Of a stretch of DNA of 33,387 nucleotides, positions 1-8,900 are shown piece after piece. This DNA comes from Kiritimatiellia bacterium (GTDB taxonomy: Bacteria; Verrucomicrobiota; Kiritimatiellia; SLAD01). The DNA lies in contig SLKG01000052.1 of assembly GCA_007134735.1 (NCBI GenBank), positions 1-33,387 of the forward strand, in the 5' to 3' direction. How positions within the stretch are numbered: position 1 is the stretch's first letter; every line of letters starts with the position of its first letter. The position numbers and the translations under genes are program-made. Below the pieces are notes generated by a model. That model searched no databases, was not told the origin of the DNA, and saw only the letters and a program-made list of their open reading frames with translations.

Positions 1-779
1 ATGGCGATCATGAGCCGATCGAGTTTTTCTTCGAGTGAAGACAATCCGGCAACGTATACATACGTCTTCGGATCCTCGATAAGATTCCAGACTTCCACGG
101 CGTTATCCATGAGCTTGCCTTCCAGCTCGGGTTCCTCATCCACGTGCGGGCGTTTGCTCAGCGCCTCAAATGCCTTGAAGGTTTTCTGGTCGTAATAGAG
201 GCTGAAATCGTCCTTTTCCTTGTTCATATAGAGCAGGTCCATGCCGGTGCGCGCGCCGTAGAAAAGCCGGACCTGGCCCTTCCATTCCTTGCGTTCGTCA
301 TAGATATGCTTGATGAACGCGCGGAACGGGGCGATGCCCGTGCCGACCCCGATCATCAGGATGTTGCAGGTATTGTCCCGCGGCGCCTGGAAGCGGCGTC
401 CGTAGGGTCCGGAAATCTGGATCTTGTCTCCGGGTTTGAGATCGCAAAGATAGTGGGAGGCGACGCCGGGATACCGCTCGCCGCTCACTTCGTCGATATA
501 GAAACAGCGCCGGACGGCAATGGCGATTTCCGCCAGATCCCCTTCCTCCCCCTCACGCGAGCTGGCGATGGAATAGAGACGGAAGTGAACAGGATTGCCG
601 AACGTTTCGGGGGCCGGCGCCAGTACGCCGATGCTTTGCCCTTCCACGTAATGAAAGGTCGCGTCCGGAATGCTTAATATGATGTGCCGCACTTCGTCGG
701 TATCCGACGGCGTGATGCGTTCGGTGCTCTTGACCGTAGCGGTGTAGGGATGGCTGATGTCGTATTCGGTTGTTTTCAT
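1..779 (-). CDS. Plant-type ferredoxin-NAD(P)+ reductase, C-terminus cut by window start
   Basis: FAD-dependent electron transfer between ferredoxin and NAD(P)H in the cytoplasm. Reading from 779 downward, the 259 visible residues show the FAD-binding motif RLYSIASSR (residues 67-75), a GVCSNFLCD-like segment (GVASHYLCDLKPGD, 105-118), the NADP-binding motif GVGTGIAPFRAF (144-155) and a downstream FYGARTGMDLLY segment, in the order of plant-type FNR. There is no N-terminal [2Fe-2S] domain, which argues against NqrF. The start is the ATG at 779, with AAAGGAA about 9 bases upstream. It is the last visible gene of the Rnf/PFOR cluster, so it probably couples the ferredoxin pool to NADP(H). The stop codon lies outside the window. 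Family is secure; NADP versus NAD preference is inferred. Confidence 0.85.
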   Translation of the reverse strand, partial: MKTTEYDISHPYTATVKSTERITPSDTDEVRHIILSIPDATFHYVEGQSIGVLAPAPETFGNPVHFRLYSIASSREGEEGDLAEIAIAVRRCFYIDEVSGERYPGVASHYLCDLKPGDKIQISGPYGRRFQAPRDNTCNILMIGVGTGIAPFRAFIKHIYDERKEWKGQVRLFYGARTGMDLLYMNKEKDDFSLYYDQKTFKAFEALSKRPHVDEEPELEGKLMDNAVEVWNLIEDPKTYVYVAGLSSLEEKLDRLMIA

Positions 780-797
780 GATCTTGTTCCTTTGCTG

Positions 798-886
798 TTT
801 CAGGTTCTCAATTCTGGGTTTCAGGTTCTGGGTTCTAGGTTATAGGGGGGATATCCGGTCTCCCCTATAACCGAAAACCTAGAACC
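798..886. repeat. Direct repeats plus long inverted repeat (hairpin)
   Basis: The 11-mer tttcaggttct occurs at 798-808 and 819-829. Next, an 18-base arm at 831-848 (ggttctaggttatagggg) faces a nearly complementary arm at 862-886 that reads cccctataacc, an insertion gaaa, then acctagaacc. The loop is about 13 bases. The stop codon of the small minus-strand gene lies inside the right arm. There is no T-tract on either strand, so it is not a standard intrinsic terminator; it may be a processing or stability structure or a degenerate intergenic repeat. Confidence 0.6.
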
Positions 887-1115
887 GATCGGTTTCGTCC
901 TTCTCCTTCCTGCCGTTCATTCTCATATGATCATCATCGCTCGATGGGTCGTCCCCGCACGGACATGCGAGTCCGCATCCAAGGCATTCGCGGGGTGGGC
1001 CATATTGGGGATGCCGCGCGGCAAAACGGCGGTACATCCGCTGCACCCCAATCCACCCGAACAGGATGGCGAGGGTCAGCCCCATACCCGTTACATAATC
1101 CCAAACCACACTCAT
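879..1115 (-). CDS. Small Cys-rich single-span membrane protein, NqrM-like
   Basis: A 78-residue protein with one hydrophobic segment (about residues 9-25) followed by a cysteine cluster C44-x2-C47-x3-C51-x-C53 and a charged tail. The layout (N-terminal membrane anchor, then a short Cys motif) resembles the NqrM maturation factor, which is needed to assemble the membrane iron centre of Na+-NQR. The homologous centre of Rnf sits between RnfA and RnfE. The gene lies directly downstream of rnfA, which supports a similar role here, but the Cys spacing differs from NqrM and the link is inference. The start is the ATG at 1115 with AAGGT close before it. The stop lies in the arm of the hairpin at 831-886, so the C-terminus may have been altered by that repeat. 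Confidence 0.6.
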   Translation of the reverse strand: MSVVWDYVTGMGLTLAILFGWIGVQRMYRRFAARHPQYGPPRECLGCGLACPCGDDPSSDDDHMRMNGRKEKDETDRF

Positions 1116-1144
1116 TACCTTATCTTTCCAATGCGCACTCGTAG

Positions 1145-1164
1145 GGGCGTCGCTTGCGACGCCC
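1145..1164. repeat. Perfect 9-bp inverted repeat between rnfA and the small Cys-rich gene
   Basis: gggcgtcgc, tt, gcgacgccc. It is preceded by gtag, giving the layout GTAGG + palindrome with a central CTTG. The arms at 17219-17291 share this layout. No T-tract follows on either strand. Confidence 0.6.
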
Positions 1165-1192
1165 GGAACAGCTCGGTCATTACCCCCATGTT

Positions 1193-1774
1193 TTATCCGC
1201 CCAATCCCGCAAAGCCCATGAAGGCCAGGGACAAAAGTCCGGCCAGCATGAAGGCGATGGCCGCGCTGGTGGCCACATCCGGCACATTGGCCAGTTCCAG
1301 GCGTTCGCGCAGACCCGCCATCAGTACCAGGGCCAGCATGAACCCGCCGCCCGCGCCCAGGCTGTAAGCCAGGCTTTGCGTGAAACTGTATTCATCAAAC
1401 GTCTGGAACAGGGCCATGCCCAGAATGGCGCAGTTCGTCGTAATCAGCGGCAGATAAATACCGAGCAAGCGAAAGAGGGTGGGGCTGAACTTCTTGATGG
1501 TCATTTCGACCAGTTGCACCGCCGAGGCGATGACTGCGATGTAGCTGATCAGCCGGAGATACTCGATCTCGAAGTGAACCAGCAGGATGTTGATCCCGTA
1601 CGCGCAGACGGAGGCCACGAGCATGACGACGATGACCGCCAGGCCCATCGGCCAGGCCGTGTTGATTTTGGACGAGACCCCGACAAACGGGCACAGGCCC
1701 AGAAACAACGCCAGCACGAGGTTATTGATGAGCAGCGCGTTCAGGAAAATGAACATCAAGGAATCATGATCCAT
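1193..1774 (-). CDS. rnfA: Rnf electron transport complex subunit A
   Basis: Integral membrane subunit (193 aa, six predicted helices) of the ion-pumping ferredoxin:NAD+ oxidoreductase, homologous to NqrE. It contains the two family cysteines that, with those of RnfE, hold the membrane-embedded iron centre: LGLCPFVG (Cys28) and TTNCAILG (Cys115). The start is the ATG at 1774 because AGGAGG lies 6-12 bases upstream (1780-1787); an earlier in-frame codon at 1828 would overlap rnfE much further and lacks this signal. The first codons overlap the end of rnfE by 11 bases, so the two are translationally coupled. It ends the rnfCDGEA block. Confidence 0.95.
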   Translation of the reverse strand: MDHDSLMFIFLNALLINNLVLALFLGLCPFVGVSSKINTAWPMGLAVIVVMLVASVCAYGINILLVHFEIEYLRLISYIAVIASAVQLVEMTIKKFSPTLFRLLGIYLPLITTNCAILGMALFQTFDEYSFTQSLAYSLGAGGGFMLALVLMAGLRERLELANVPDVATSAAIAFMLAGLLSLAFMGFAGLGG

Positions 1775-2417
1775 ATGCGCCCTCCTTTCCGGCCGCCATG
1801 CGATCCCGTTTCCGCTGAATGGCCGCAAACAGCACCAGCCACAACGACAGCACGATAAAGCCGCCGGGCGGCAGGATAAACACGGCCCAGACCTGGAAAT
1901 CAGGCCCGAAGAGCGGGATTCCGAAGAACGTGCCGAATCCGAGAATTTCCCGGATGGATCCCACCAGGAACAAGGCGAGAGTAAATCCGGCGCCCATGCC
2001 CACGGCGTTCACCATCGTGGTCGACACCCGGTGCTTGGAGGCGTAGGCCTCGCACCGGCCCAGGATCATGCAGTTCACCACGATCAACTGAATGAACGCG
2101 CCGAGCGCGTTGTACAGTTCCAGGCTCAAGGCATGAATGGTGTAGTCCACGACGGTGACAAAGGTGGCGATGATGATGATATACGAGGCAATGCGCACCT
2201 GTTTGGGGATGACGTTCCGGAAGAGCGAGATCAGGAAACTGGCGCCCAGCAGGACGAACGTGCTGGCCAGGCCCATGGCCAGCGAGTTCACGGCCGTGTT
2301 GCTCACGGCCAGCGCCGGGCAGAGTCCGAGCAGCATGATGAAGACGGGGTTTTCCTTCCAAACCCCGGCTTTCAACGTGTCCAGGCTGACCGGTGCATCA
2401 TGTTTGGGAGCGGGCAT
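1764..2417 (-). CDS. rnfE: Rnf electron transport complex subunit E
   Basis: Membrane subunit (217 aa), paralogue of RnfA and homologue of NqrD. It has the conserved motifs LLGLCPALAVSN (Cys33) and VNCMILGRCEAYA (Cys116), the first cysteine of each pair being an expected ligand of the iron centre shared with RnfA. It has about six transmembrane helices and a short basic C-terminus. The start ATG at 2417 lies two bases after the stop of rnfG; a purine-rich AAGGGAG sits about 14 bases upstream, just outside the repeat that forms the end of rnfG. Length and motifs are normal for the family. Confidence 0.95.
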   Translation of the reverse strand: MPAPKHDAPVSLDTLKAGVWKENPVFIMLLGLCPALAVSNTAVNSLAMGLASTFVLLGASFLISLFRNVIPKQVRIASYIIIIATFVTVVDYTIHALSLELYNALGAFIQLIVVNCMILGRCEAYASKHRVSTTMVNAVGMGAGFTLALFLVGSIREILGFGTFFGIPLFGPDFQVWAVFILPPGGFIVLSLWLVLFAAIQRKRDRMAAGKEGAYGS

Positions 2418-2419
2418 GA

Positions 2420-3286
2420 TTACACAATTTCTCCCTTCGCTTCGTCCGGCTCAGCAGAAGCTTCGCCCTCCACTATGCCAACCACGGTTTCCAGGGAATG
2501 GAGGGCGAGGGTCCTCCCGAGCCGTGAGCATGGGGTGAGACAGTCTGTGTAAGCGTCCGGCTCAGCAGGAGCTTCGCCCTCCATCCGGCGGAAAGACGTT
2601 GGGGAAGGATTCTTTTTCAGTTCATCCAAATGCCTTATCAGCAGCGGGAGCATTCGGTTGGCGTTTTCGCGCAGGGCGCGGGCCACGGCGACCGAGCTGA
2701 CGGTCGCGCCGGCGATTCCCTCGATCTGCCACGGTTCGGCCTTGGCACCGGGCTTGACGGCCTCAATATCATGCTTAAGCCCCGTCTGTTCCACGTTCAG
2801 CCGCATATCCAGGCCATCGAAATTGGCCAGAAAATTGGGATCCGTCTCGATCTTGTCGCCGAGTCCGGGCGTCTCGGCGCTCTGCAGGACGGTATATCCG
2901 ATGACGCATTCACGTTCCGGCGAGTATCCATACAGGACGCGAATGATATCCGCATATCCGCGCGCGGCCGCTTCAAACGCGACGCCCACGAGGCGACCCT
3001 CCTTGTCATATCCCGCAAACATATTGGCCTCATCGAGGTCCCGGTCGGACACTGGGCGCAAGCCCCCGTCATCCAGCCGGTAGTTCACGCGGGCGGTCGC
3101 TCCGGGCAGGACTTCGAATATCGCTTTTTCCAAAGCTTCTCGATGATTGCGCGCAATGGGATCGAGCGTGACCTGGTACACCAGCACGACCGTAAAACCC
3201 GACAGCATGGCAATGATGGCCAAGGTCAGAATCAACCGTCCACTGGACGGCATCGGTGGTGTGTGCGATGTGGGTTCAACGCTCAT
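2420..3286 (-). CDS. rnfG: Rnf complex subunit G (FMN carrier) with repeat-derived C-terminal tail
   Basis: Periplasm-facing subunit with covalently bound FMN, homologue of NqrC. One N-terminal transmembrane helix (about residues 17-39) precedes an FMN-binding domain whose flavinylation motif is IAGATVSS (Thr195). Typical RnfG sequence ends near residue 225. The last 60 or so residues are different in character and are encoded by the palindromic repeat at 2444-2583: EGEAPAEPD appears at 236-244 and EGEASAEPD at 273-281. The repeat has therefore been accepted as an in-frame tail extension without breaking the operon. The start overlaps the end of rnfD (ATG at 3286). Core function is secure; whether the tail matters is unknown. 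Confidence 0.93.
   Translation of the reverse strand: MSVEPTSHTPPMPSSGRLILTLAIIAMLSGFTVVLVYQVTLDPIARNHREALEKAIFEVLPGATARVNYRLDDGGLRPVSDRDLDEANMFAGYDKEGRLVGVAFEAAARGYADIIRVLYGYSPERECVIGYTVLQSAETPGLGDKIETDPNFLANFDGLDMRLNVEQTGLKHDIEAVKPGAKAEPWQIEGIAGATVSSVAVARALRENANRMLPLLIRHLDELKKNPSPTSFRRMEGEAPAEPDAYTDCLTPCSRLGRTLALHSLETVVGIVEGEASAEPDEAKGEIV
2444..2583. repeat. REP-like palindromic repeat cluster, three units, inside rnfG
   Basis: Unit A (2444-2472) and unit C (2555-2583) are direct 29-base copies with one mismatch: gtccggctcagcaRgagctt followed by cgccctcca. Unit B (2499-2523) is an imperfect inverted copy, beginning tggagggcgaggg and ending gagcc. B and C together form a roughly 85-bp inverted-repeat element with a 31-base centre. 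The same B-centre-C architecture recurs at 20119-20198. All units are translated as part of rnfG. Confidence 0.85.
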
Positions 3287-4356
3287 GACGCGTTATTCTC
3301 CTTCTTCTTTCTCTTCTTTCCGGCGGCGCCGTAGATCCGGGGCTGGGTTACCCGGCTGATCAGCGGGGAGGCGGCATTTCCGAGCAGAATGGCGTACATC
3401 ACGCCCTCGGGCAATCCTCCAAAGAGCCGGATGATTACGACCAGCACACCGATCAGTATTCCGTATACCCACACGCCGAGCCGGGTTTCGGGCGATGCCA
3501 CCATGTCGGTGGCCATGAACACGGCGCCCAGCATCAGTCCGCCCGAGAAAAGCGTGAACAGGGGATCCGGATACACGTCGGGGTTCACCCAATAAAAGAG
3601 GCCGGAAAGCAGAAAAGCGGTCAGCAGGATACTGAACGTAATACGCCCGTCCATCATCTTCCGGAAGATCAGGTACAGGCCGCAGATGAAGATCAGCAGG
3701 GCGGACGTTTCGCCCGCGCACCCGGGGATGGTTCCGACCATCAGCGGCATGAGATCGGTGGGCGTTTGCGCGAATTTCATCAGGGCCAACGGCGTGGCGC
3801 CGGCGAATCCGTCGGGGACGACCCTATCCAGCCATTGATCGATGGATACGGGCTCCATGAAAGGCCGGGTCAGGGTGGATGGGATGAATTCCGTAAAGCG
3901 CCCGGGCGCCCGCGGCGGGCTCCACGTCGTCATGGGCAGGGTGAACGCCGCCTGCGCGAAGGCGCGGCCCACGAGAGCGGGATTCATCACGTTGTAGCCG
4001 AGTCCGCCGAAAAAAATCTTTCCCACGGCCACGCCGAAGAAGGCCGACACGGCCGCCATCCAAAGTGGAAACGCCGGAGGCAGGGTCAGCGCCAGCAGTA
4101 AGCCGGTGATCACCACGCTCCAGTCGCCGACGGTGCTGCGTTTTCCGGCCCACACGCAAAAGAGATGTTCCGTGCCCACGCATACCGCCACACAGACTAC
4201 CAGCAGGGCCAGCGCGCTGAGGCCGAACAGGTACACGGCAAAGACACAGACCGGCAACAGCGCATAGACCACGTTGCGCATGATGACGTCCACCGTGTCC
4301 GGCGCCCGGTAATGAGGCGACGAGCGCAGTTCGATGTGTTGCGGGCTTGCCTTCAT
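3283..4356 (-). CDS. rnfD: Rnf electron transport complex subunit D (FMN carrier)
   Basis: Polytopic membrane subunit (357 aa), homologue of NqrB. The flavinylation motif is FAGATPLALMK with Thr188 as the expected FMN attachment residue. GGLGYNVMNPALVGRAF (117-133) and multiple hydrophobic helices match the family; the C-terminus is a basic Lys/Arg-rich tail. The start chosen is the ATG at 4356, which overlaps the rnfC stop in an ATGA arrangement and is preceded by purine-rich GGCGGCGAA; an upstream in-frame extension to 4455 lies wholly inside rnfC and is unlikely. Its end overlaps rnfG by four bases. Confidence 0.94.
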   Translation of the reverse strand: MKASPQHIELRSSPHYRAPDTVDVIMRNVVYALLPVCVFAVYLFGLSALALLVVCVAVCVGTEHLFCVWAGKRSTVGDWSVVITGLLLALTLPPAFPLWMAAVSAFFGVAVGKIFFGGLGYNVMNPALVGRAFAQAAFTLPMTTWSPPRAPGRFTEFIPSTLTRPFMEPVSIDQWLDRVVPDGFAGATPLALMKFAQTPTDLMPLMVGTIPGCAGETSALLIFICGLYLIFRKMMDGRITFSILLTAFLLSGLFYWVNPDVYPDPLFTLFSGGLMLGAVFMATDMVASPETRLGVWVYGILIGVLVVIIRLFGGLPEGVMYAILLGNAASPLISRVTQPRIYGAAGKKRKKKENNAS

Positions 4357-5726
4357 TTCGCCGCCGCCTTCATTTCGCGGTTCATGACCTTGGATACACG
4401 GAAATATTGTACAAGGGGAATGCCCGCCGGACAGACGTACGCGCAGCATCCGCACTCGAAACAGTCAAACAGGTGATACGCATCCATATCCAGGTACCGC
4501 CGCTTCGCGGCCAGTTTGCCGAGATGGCAGGGATTCAGATGCATCGGGCACGCCTCGACGCATTTTCCGCAACTGATGCATGGATAGGCGTCTTCCATCT
4601 GGTGGACGGCCAGGTCTTCCGGCCGCATGACCAGAAATCCCCCGCACCCCTTGGTGATCGGCACATCGAGCGACGACACGGTATCGCCCATCATGGGGCC
4701 TCCGGTGATCAGGTACCGGGCCGACCCGTGGTATCCCAGCCGTTCCAGGATGAACCCGATCGGCGTACCGATGGGCACCAGATAATTACCGGGTTTCCCG
4801 ACGCCCGGACCGGTCACGGTGACGACGCGCTCGATGACGCCCCGGCGCCAGGGCAGCAGCTCGCCGATCTGCGCGGTGGTGGCCACGTTGTACACGCCCA
4901 GCCCGACCGAGGACGGGTATTTCCCGGAAGGAATTTCCCGGTTGACCAGGGCCTTGGCCAGCATCTTTTCCGCGCCCTGCGGATATTTTGTTTTCACGAC
5001 CTTGACCGTGATGCGGCCATCGTCCGGCAGGGCCTTTCGGAGCGCGCGGGCCGCTTCCATCTTGTTGTCCTCCGTACCGATGACGGCGCGTTCGGCGCCC
5101 ATGACCCGCATGAGGATTTGCGTGCCCCGGACCAGGTCGTCCGCCTGTTCGATCATGATGCGGTGATCGGTCGTCAGATACGGTTCGCACTCGCACCCGT
5201 TAATGAGAATGGTGTCCACCTGGTCCCCGGGCGGAGGCGACAGTTTCACATGCGTGGGAAACGCCGCGCCGCCGAGTCCCACGAGCCCGGCCTCCTGCAC
5301 GGCCTCAATGATTTCCTGGGGGGTCATACGGTCCACATCGCGCGGCGCTCCGTACAGTACCTGTTGGGTTTCGCCCGGATAGACTTTGAGGATGATGGCC
5401 GGCTTGCGGGGGCCTTTTGCCGTGGGAACCAGGTCGATGCGCTTGATCACACCGGTCGCCGGGGCGTGCAGCGGGACGGAGACGAAGCCGTCCGCCCGGG
5501 CAATGGGTTCGCCGCGCACCACTTCCTGGCCCGGCTTGACGATCGGCACCGAAGGTTTGCCTGCATGCTGGGACAACAGCAGGTACAATTCCGGCGGAAA
5601 GGCAAACCGCTCGATCGGTTTGTTTTCCGTGTACTGCTTGTTCTCCGGCGGATGAATTCCATGGGAGAACGATCTCCGCAGGATGTGTGCCGGATTGAGT
5701 TGTGTTAAGACGCCCGTCATGACCAT
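4353..5726 (-). CDS. rnfC: Rnf electron transport complex subunit C (NADH/FMN and two 4Fe-4S)
   Basis: Soluble NADH-interacting subunit (457 aa). An N-terminal barrel-sandwich region is followed by the NADH/FMN-binding segment with GLVGLGGAAFPTHVKL and NGCECEPYLTTDH, an SLBB-like region, and two C-terminal [4Fe-4S] motifs: CISCGKCVEACP (Cys383, 386, 389, 393) and CFECGCCAYVCP (Cys422, 425, 428, 432). The ATG at 5726 has no Shine-Dalgarno sequence, and a TACAAT -10-like hexamer ends 6 bases before it, so it may be made from a leaderless transcript. An alternative ATG lies two codons in (5720). It is the first gene of the rnfCDGEA block, separated from PFOR by 181 bases. Confidence 0.95.
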   Translation of the reverse strand: MVMTGVLTQLNPAHILRRSFSHGIHPPENKQYTENKPIERFAFPPELYLLLSQHAGKPSVPIVKPGQEVVRGEPIARADGFVSVPLHAPATGVIKRIDLVPTAKGPRKPAIILKVYPGETQQVLYGAPRDVDRMTPQEIIEAVQEAGLVGLGGAAFPTHVKLSPPPGDQVDTILINGCECEPYLTTDHRIMIEQADDLVRGTQILMRVMGAERAVIGTEDNKMEAARALRKALPDDGRITVKVVKTKYPQGAEKMLAKALVNREIPSGKYPSSVGLGVYNVATTAQIGELLPWRRGVIERVVTVTGPGVGKPGNYLVPIGTPIGFILERLGYHGSARYLITGGPMMGDTVSSLDVPITKGCGGFLVMRPEDLAVHQMEDAYPCISCGKCVEACPMHLNPCHLGKLAAKRRYLDMDAYHLFDCFECGCCAYVCPAGIPLVQYFRVSKVMNREMKAAAK

Positions 5727-5732
5727 AAGCTG

Positions 5733-5738
5733 ATTGTA
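5733..5738 (-). promoter_or_regulatory. Possible -10 element of a leaderless rnfC promoter
   Basis: On the minus strand TACAAT (5 of 6 to TATAAT) lies six bases upstream of the rnfC ATG, so transcription would begin at or next to the start codon. No Shine-Dalgarno sequence is present. The -35 region (GGCACA, 17-18 bases further up) is weak. Confidence 0.35.
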
Positions 5739-5870
5739 CCCATTCCGGGGAACGTTGTGCCTATACTGCTCCTATTCCCCTTCTGCTCATCCTCATCGGT
5801 TGACGATGACGGCGACGATAACGGTTGACGATTGAAGAGACCAAGCACCAAGCACGCCGCCACAGGCGGC

Positions 5871-5902
5871 CGTCCATCCGTCCAACCGTCCATCCGTCCA
5901 TT
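5871..5902. repeat. Four tandem octamers between PFOR and rnfC
   Basis: cgtccatc, cgtccaac, cgtccatc, cgtccatt in direct succession, ending six bases from the PFOR stop. The 181-base spacer 5727-5907 also holds two copies of cggttgacgat (5797-5807 and 5822-5832). No intrinsic terminator is seen in the spacer. Confidence 0.7.
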
Positions 5903-5907
5903 CTTCC

Positions 5908-8900
5908 CTACTGATACTTCTCCGCGCGCTTCACCCACTTATCCACGTCTTTCTCGTTCGGGTCCCACGGCGTTCCGGGATGAATGCATTTGCCCGTGCA
6001 TTTTTCGGCGGACCGGACGATATCCTTGTAGGGGCCGCCTTTCGGATCCTTTACGTAGGCTTTCTTGTCATCGTCATACGCAAAGATCTTGGGATTGATA
6101 TTCACGCACTCGTCGCACGACGTACATTCCGCCTTGTCGATCCACACCGGTTCGTAGCCCTCGGCTTCGGCGCTGGGTGCGGCCGCGCCTTCGTCCGCGC
6201 CCGGCGCGGCGGCCAACGCCTGTTGGAGTGCGGCCGATCCCCCGCCCGATCCGGATAGCATGGCCATGAGCCCCTGCGCCAGTTTCTGCGCGGTTTCCGC
6301 GCGGACCTGCTGGGCGATCTGGTTCGGGTCCACCTTCTTCATCAGTCCCGCCACGGCCTTGAGGGTGCGCCAGAATGCGCGACGTTCCTCCGTGGACCGG
6401 ACCATTTCCGCCGATACGAGTACCCGGATCAGCCGGTTCTTCCTGTTGACCGCCCAAATGTACGGATACTGCTCTTCCCGGTCCTCTTCGGACAGGTCGA
6501 TGAACTCGGCCAGCGGCACCATGTTCTCGTTCCAGGTATCCGGCGGTGCGACACGGAAATGTTTCCGGAACCGGCCTTCCCCGACGGCGAAGTCGGCGAA
6601 GGTCATGGGGACTTCCATCTTCTGCTTGTTCCCATCCTCGTCCAGGTATTCCAGCGCATATTCCGGCCAATCGTCGTCCATGGCGGGATTGCCTTCGAGG
6701 CTGATACAATCTTCCCAGGAAGTTCCCGCGGTGGGATCGAAGGTCAGGATCGGATACGCACGCGATTCCAGCGCCATCTTGCTGCGGGCAAACGAGGCAT
6801 CGTCGGCCACGGCGTGTTCCGGCTGGCATACCGAATACACATTGAACAGGGCGGGGCGGCGGGCGTTGAGGCCGTCTATGAAGCCCTCGATCATGTGCGT
6901 GTAGTTCGACAGGTTGGCCTGGTGAATAAAGGCGGTCCGGTGCGCCGCGCCGATCAGGCTGATCTCCTTGCGCGTCTCGGTTTTGCCCTTCCAGGCCGGG
7001 CCGTACGGGGCCATGTCCGACACCTGTCCGATGAATCCGGACGTACAGGCTTGTCCGCCCGTATTGGAATAGACCTGCGTGTCGAGAATCATGATCTTGA
7101 CCGGACGACCCGCCATCAGGGCGCGGGAGACGTTCTGGAACCCGATGTCGTACATGGCCCCGTCGCCTCCGACCGCGACAACCGGCGGACAGAGCAGGAA
7201 TTCCTCGTCGCTGAATTTGCTCCAGTTGAAGTTGACCAGGGATTCCCGGATCTTGTCGTAGCTTTCCTGGCCTTCCAGTTCCGCCTCCGCCATTCGGATG
7301 GACTTGAAGCCCTCGGACATCTTGACCATGTGCCCTTCGAAAATGCCGAGCGCCAATGACGGGGCATCCTGGAAGAGATGATTGGTCCACGGGAACGGGT
7401 AGGGATTATAGGGATAGGTCGATCCGTACACCGAGGTACACCCCGTGGCATTGGTGAAGCCCAGGCTGGCCCGTCCGGTTTGGGTTGTCCCGACCTCGTA
7501 ATTCCACTTCAGGTCTTTGAGGCGCTTCAGGAGGTCCGTCACCCAGGACAGCCATTCCTGGTCGATCGGCGTGCCCGCCCGGCCCTGGTCGAGCTCCTGT
7601 GCGAGTTCCGCCAGTTTAAGATCGCCCTGGCGATGCGCCTCGATCACCTTCTGAATGCGTTCCGCGTCACCGATATCGACGGTGGCCGCCAATTTCGTGC
7701 GGATGTGCTTTTCCAGCTTCTCGATGAGCGAGTTGACGTATTCCACGTGTTTTTTCACGCGCCGCTGCATGAGCGTGGTCACCGTCGCCGTGAAGATATG
7801 CAGAACGGACTTCTCGCCGCATCCCGTACAGGAACCATCGCCGCACACCATGGACTGAAAGGCGGTCTTGTCCATCAGCAGCGTTTCCAGCGCGCCGATC
7901 TTTTCGTCGATGTCGTCGATCCGTATGTATTCCGGCGGAGTGGTGGGCAGGTCCATCCAGTAATCCCAACCCCGACGCAACGCCTCAACGCTTTCCGGGG
8001 TCTGTTCGACGATGCGCAATGCGTCGTCCTTGCAGACGTCCACGCAGAGCATACACCCCTTGCAGGTATAGGGGTTCACCGTGATGGCATAAAGGCCGCC
8101 GGATCCTTTCTGATCCTTTTCCTTCTGGTCGTAATAAGGTTTGGTCAGCGCGAATTTGAATTCGCCCATGGCTTCGCGGAACCGGCCGAATTCCTCTTTC
8201 ACTTCCCCGCGATCGTTCTCGGGAGACTCATTGACGGTTTCCGTGATGGCCGTAGTGAGCAACGGCCCGACGTCCACGGCGTTGGTCTGGGAGCCGTTGA
8301 CGGAGGCCCGCAGTTTCTTTTCCACGGTTCGGACCGCGCGCCGCAGGTGTTTGGCTTCGTGCCCGCTTTTCTCGACGCGCTTGATGGTGGTCTCGAATGC
8401 GTCGGAGACGCTGCAGGCCAGGCCGGGAATGGCGCTGTCCGGACATGTCACAAAGCAGTCGCTGCAGGCCGTGCAATTCTCGGGGATCCATACCGGGTGT
8501 TCGAACCGGATCTGCGTCATATCGCGATAGACCCCGGTATTGGCCGGTATCAGGCTCATGGCGCTGAACACATCGGCCAGGCCGTCGTTGGGTTTTCCGC
8601 CGAGATAGAACGCGCCGGTCTGTTCCCAGAACCGGTGGATATCGGTTTTGCGGTCCATGCTTTCCGGCATGCGCTTGAGCATGACGGGCAGGGTGGGGGC
8701 CTTCTTGAGGTCCGATTCGTGTTCCCGGGTCACCGACTTTTCGGTGATCTCCGTGATTTCATCGAATCCGCGGCGCACAACGCGCAGGTTGTCCTCCACG
8801 ACACGGGCGCCCTTGGAGCCGAATTTCTTTTCGATCTGGCTGCGGATCGCCTGGAACAGCTTTTCTTCCGTCAGGTTGGCGGTCTGCATGAGCGGCGACG

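Noticed and set aside
4347-5708. 453-codon open frame on the plus strand opposite rnfC
   Set aside because: rnfC has clear Fe-S motifs and operon context; the opposite frame is a compositional artefact.
5871-5902. CRISPR-like repeat
   Set aside because: The units are eight bases with no spacers, so this is a simple tandem repeat.
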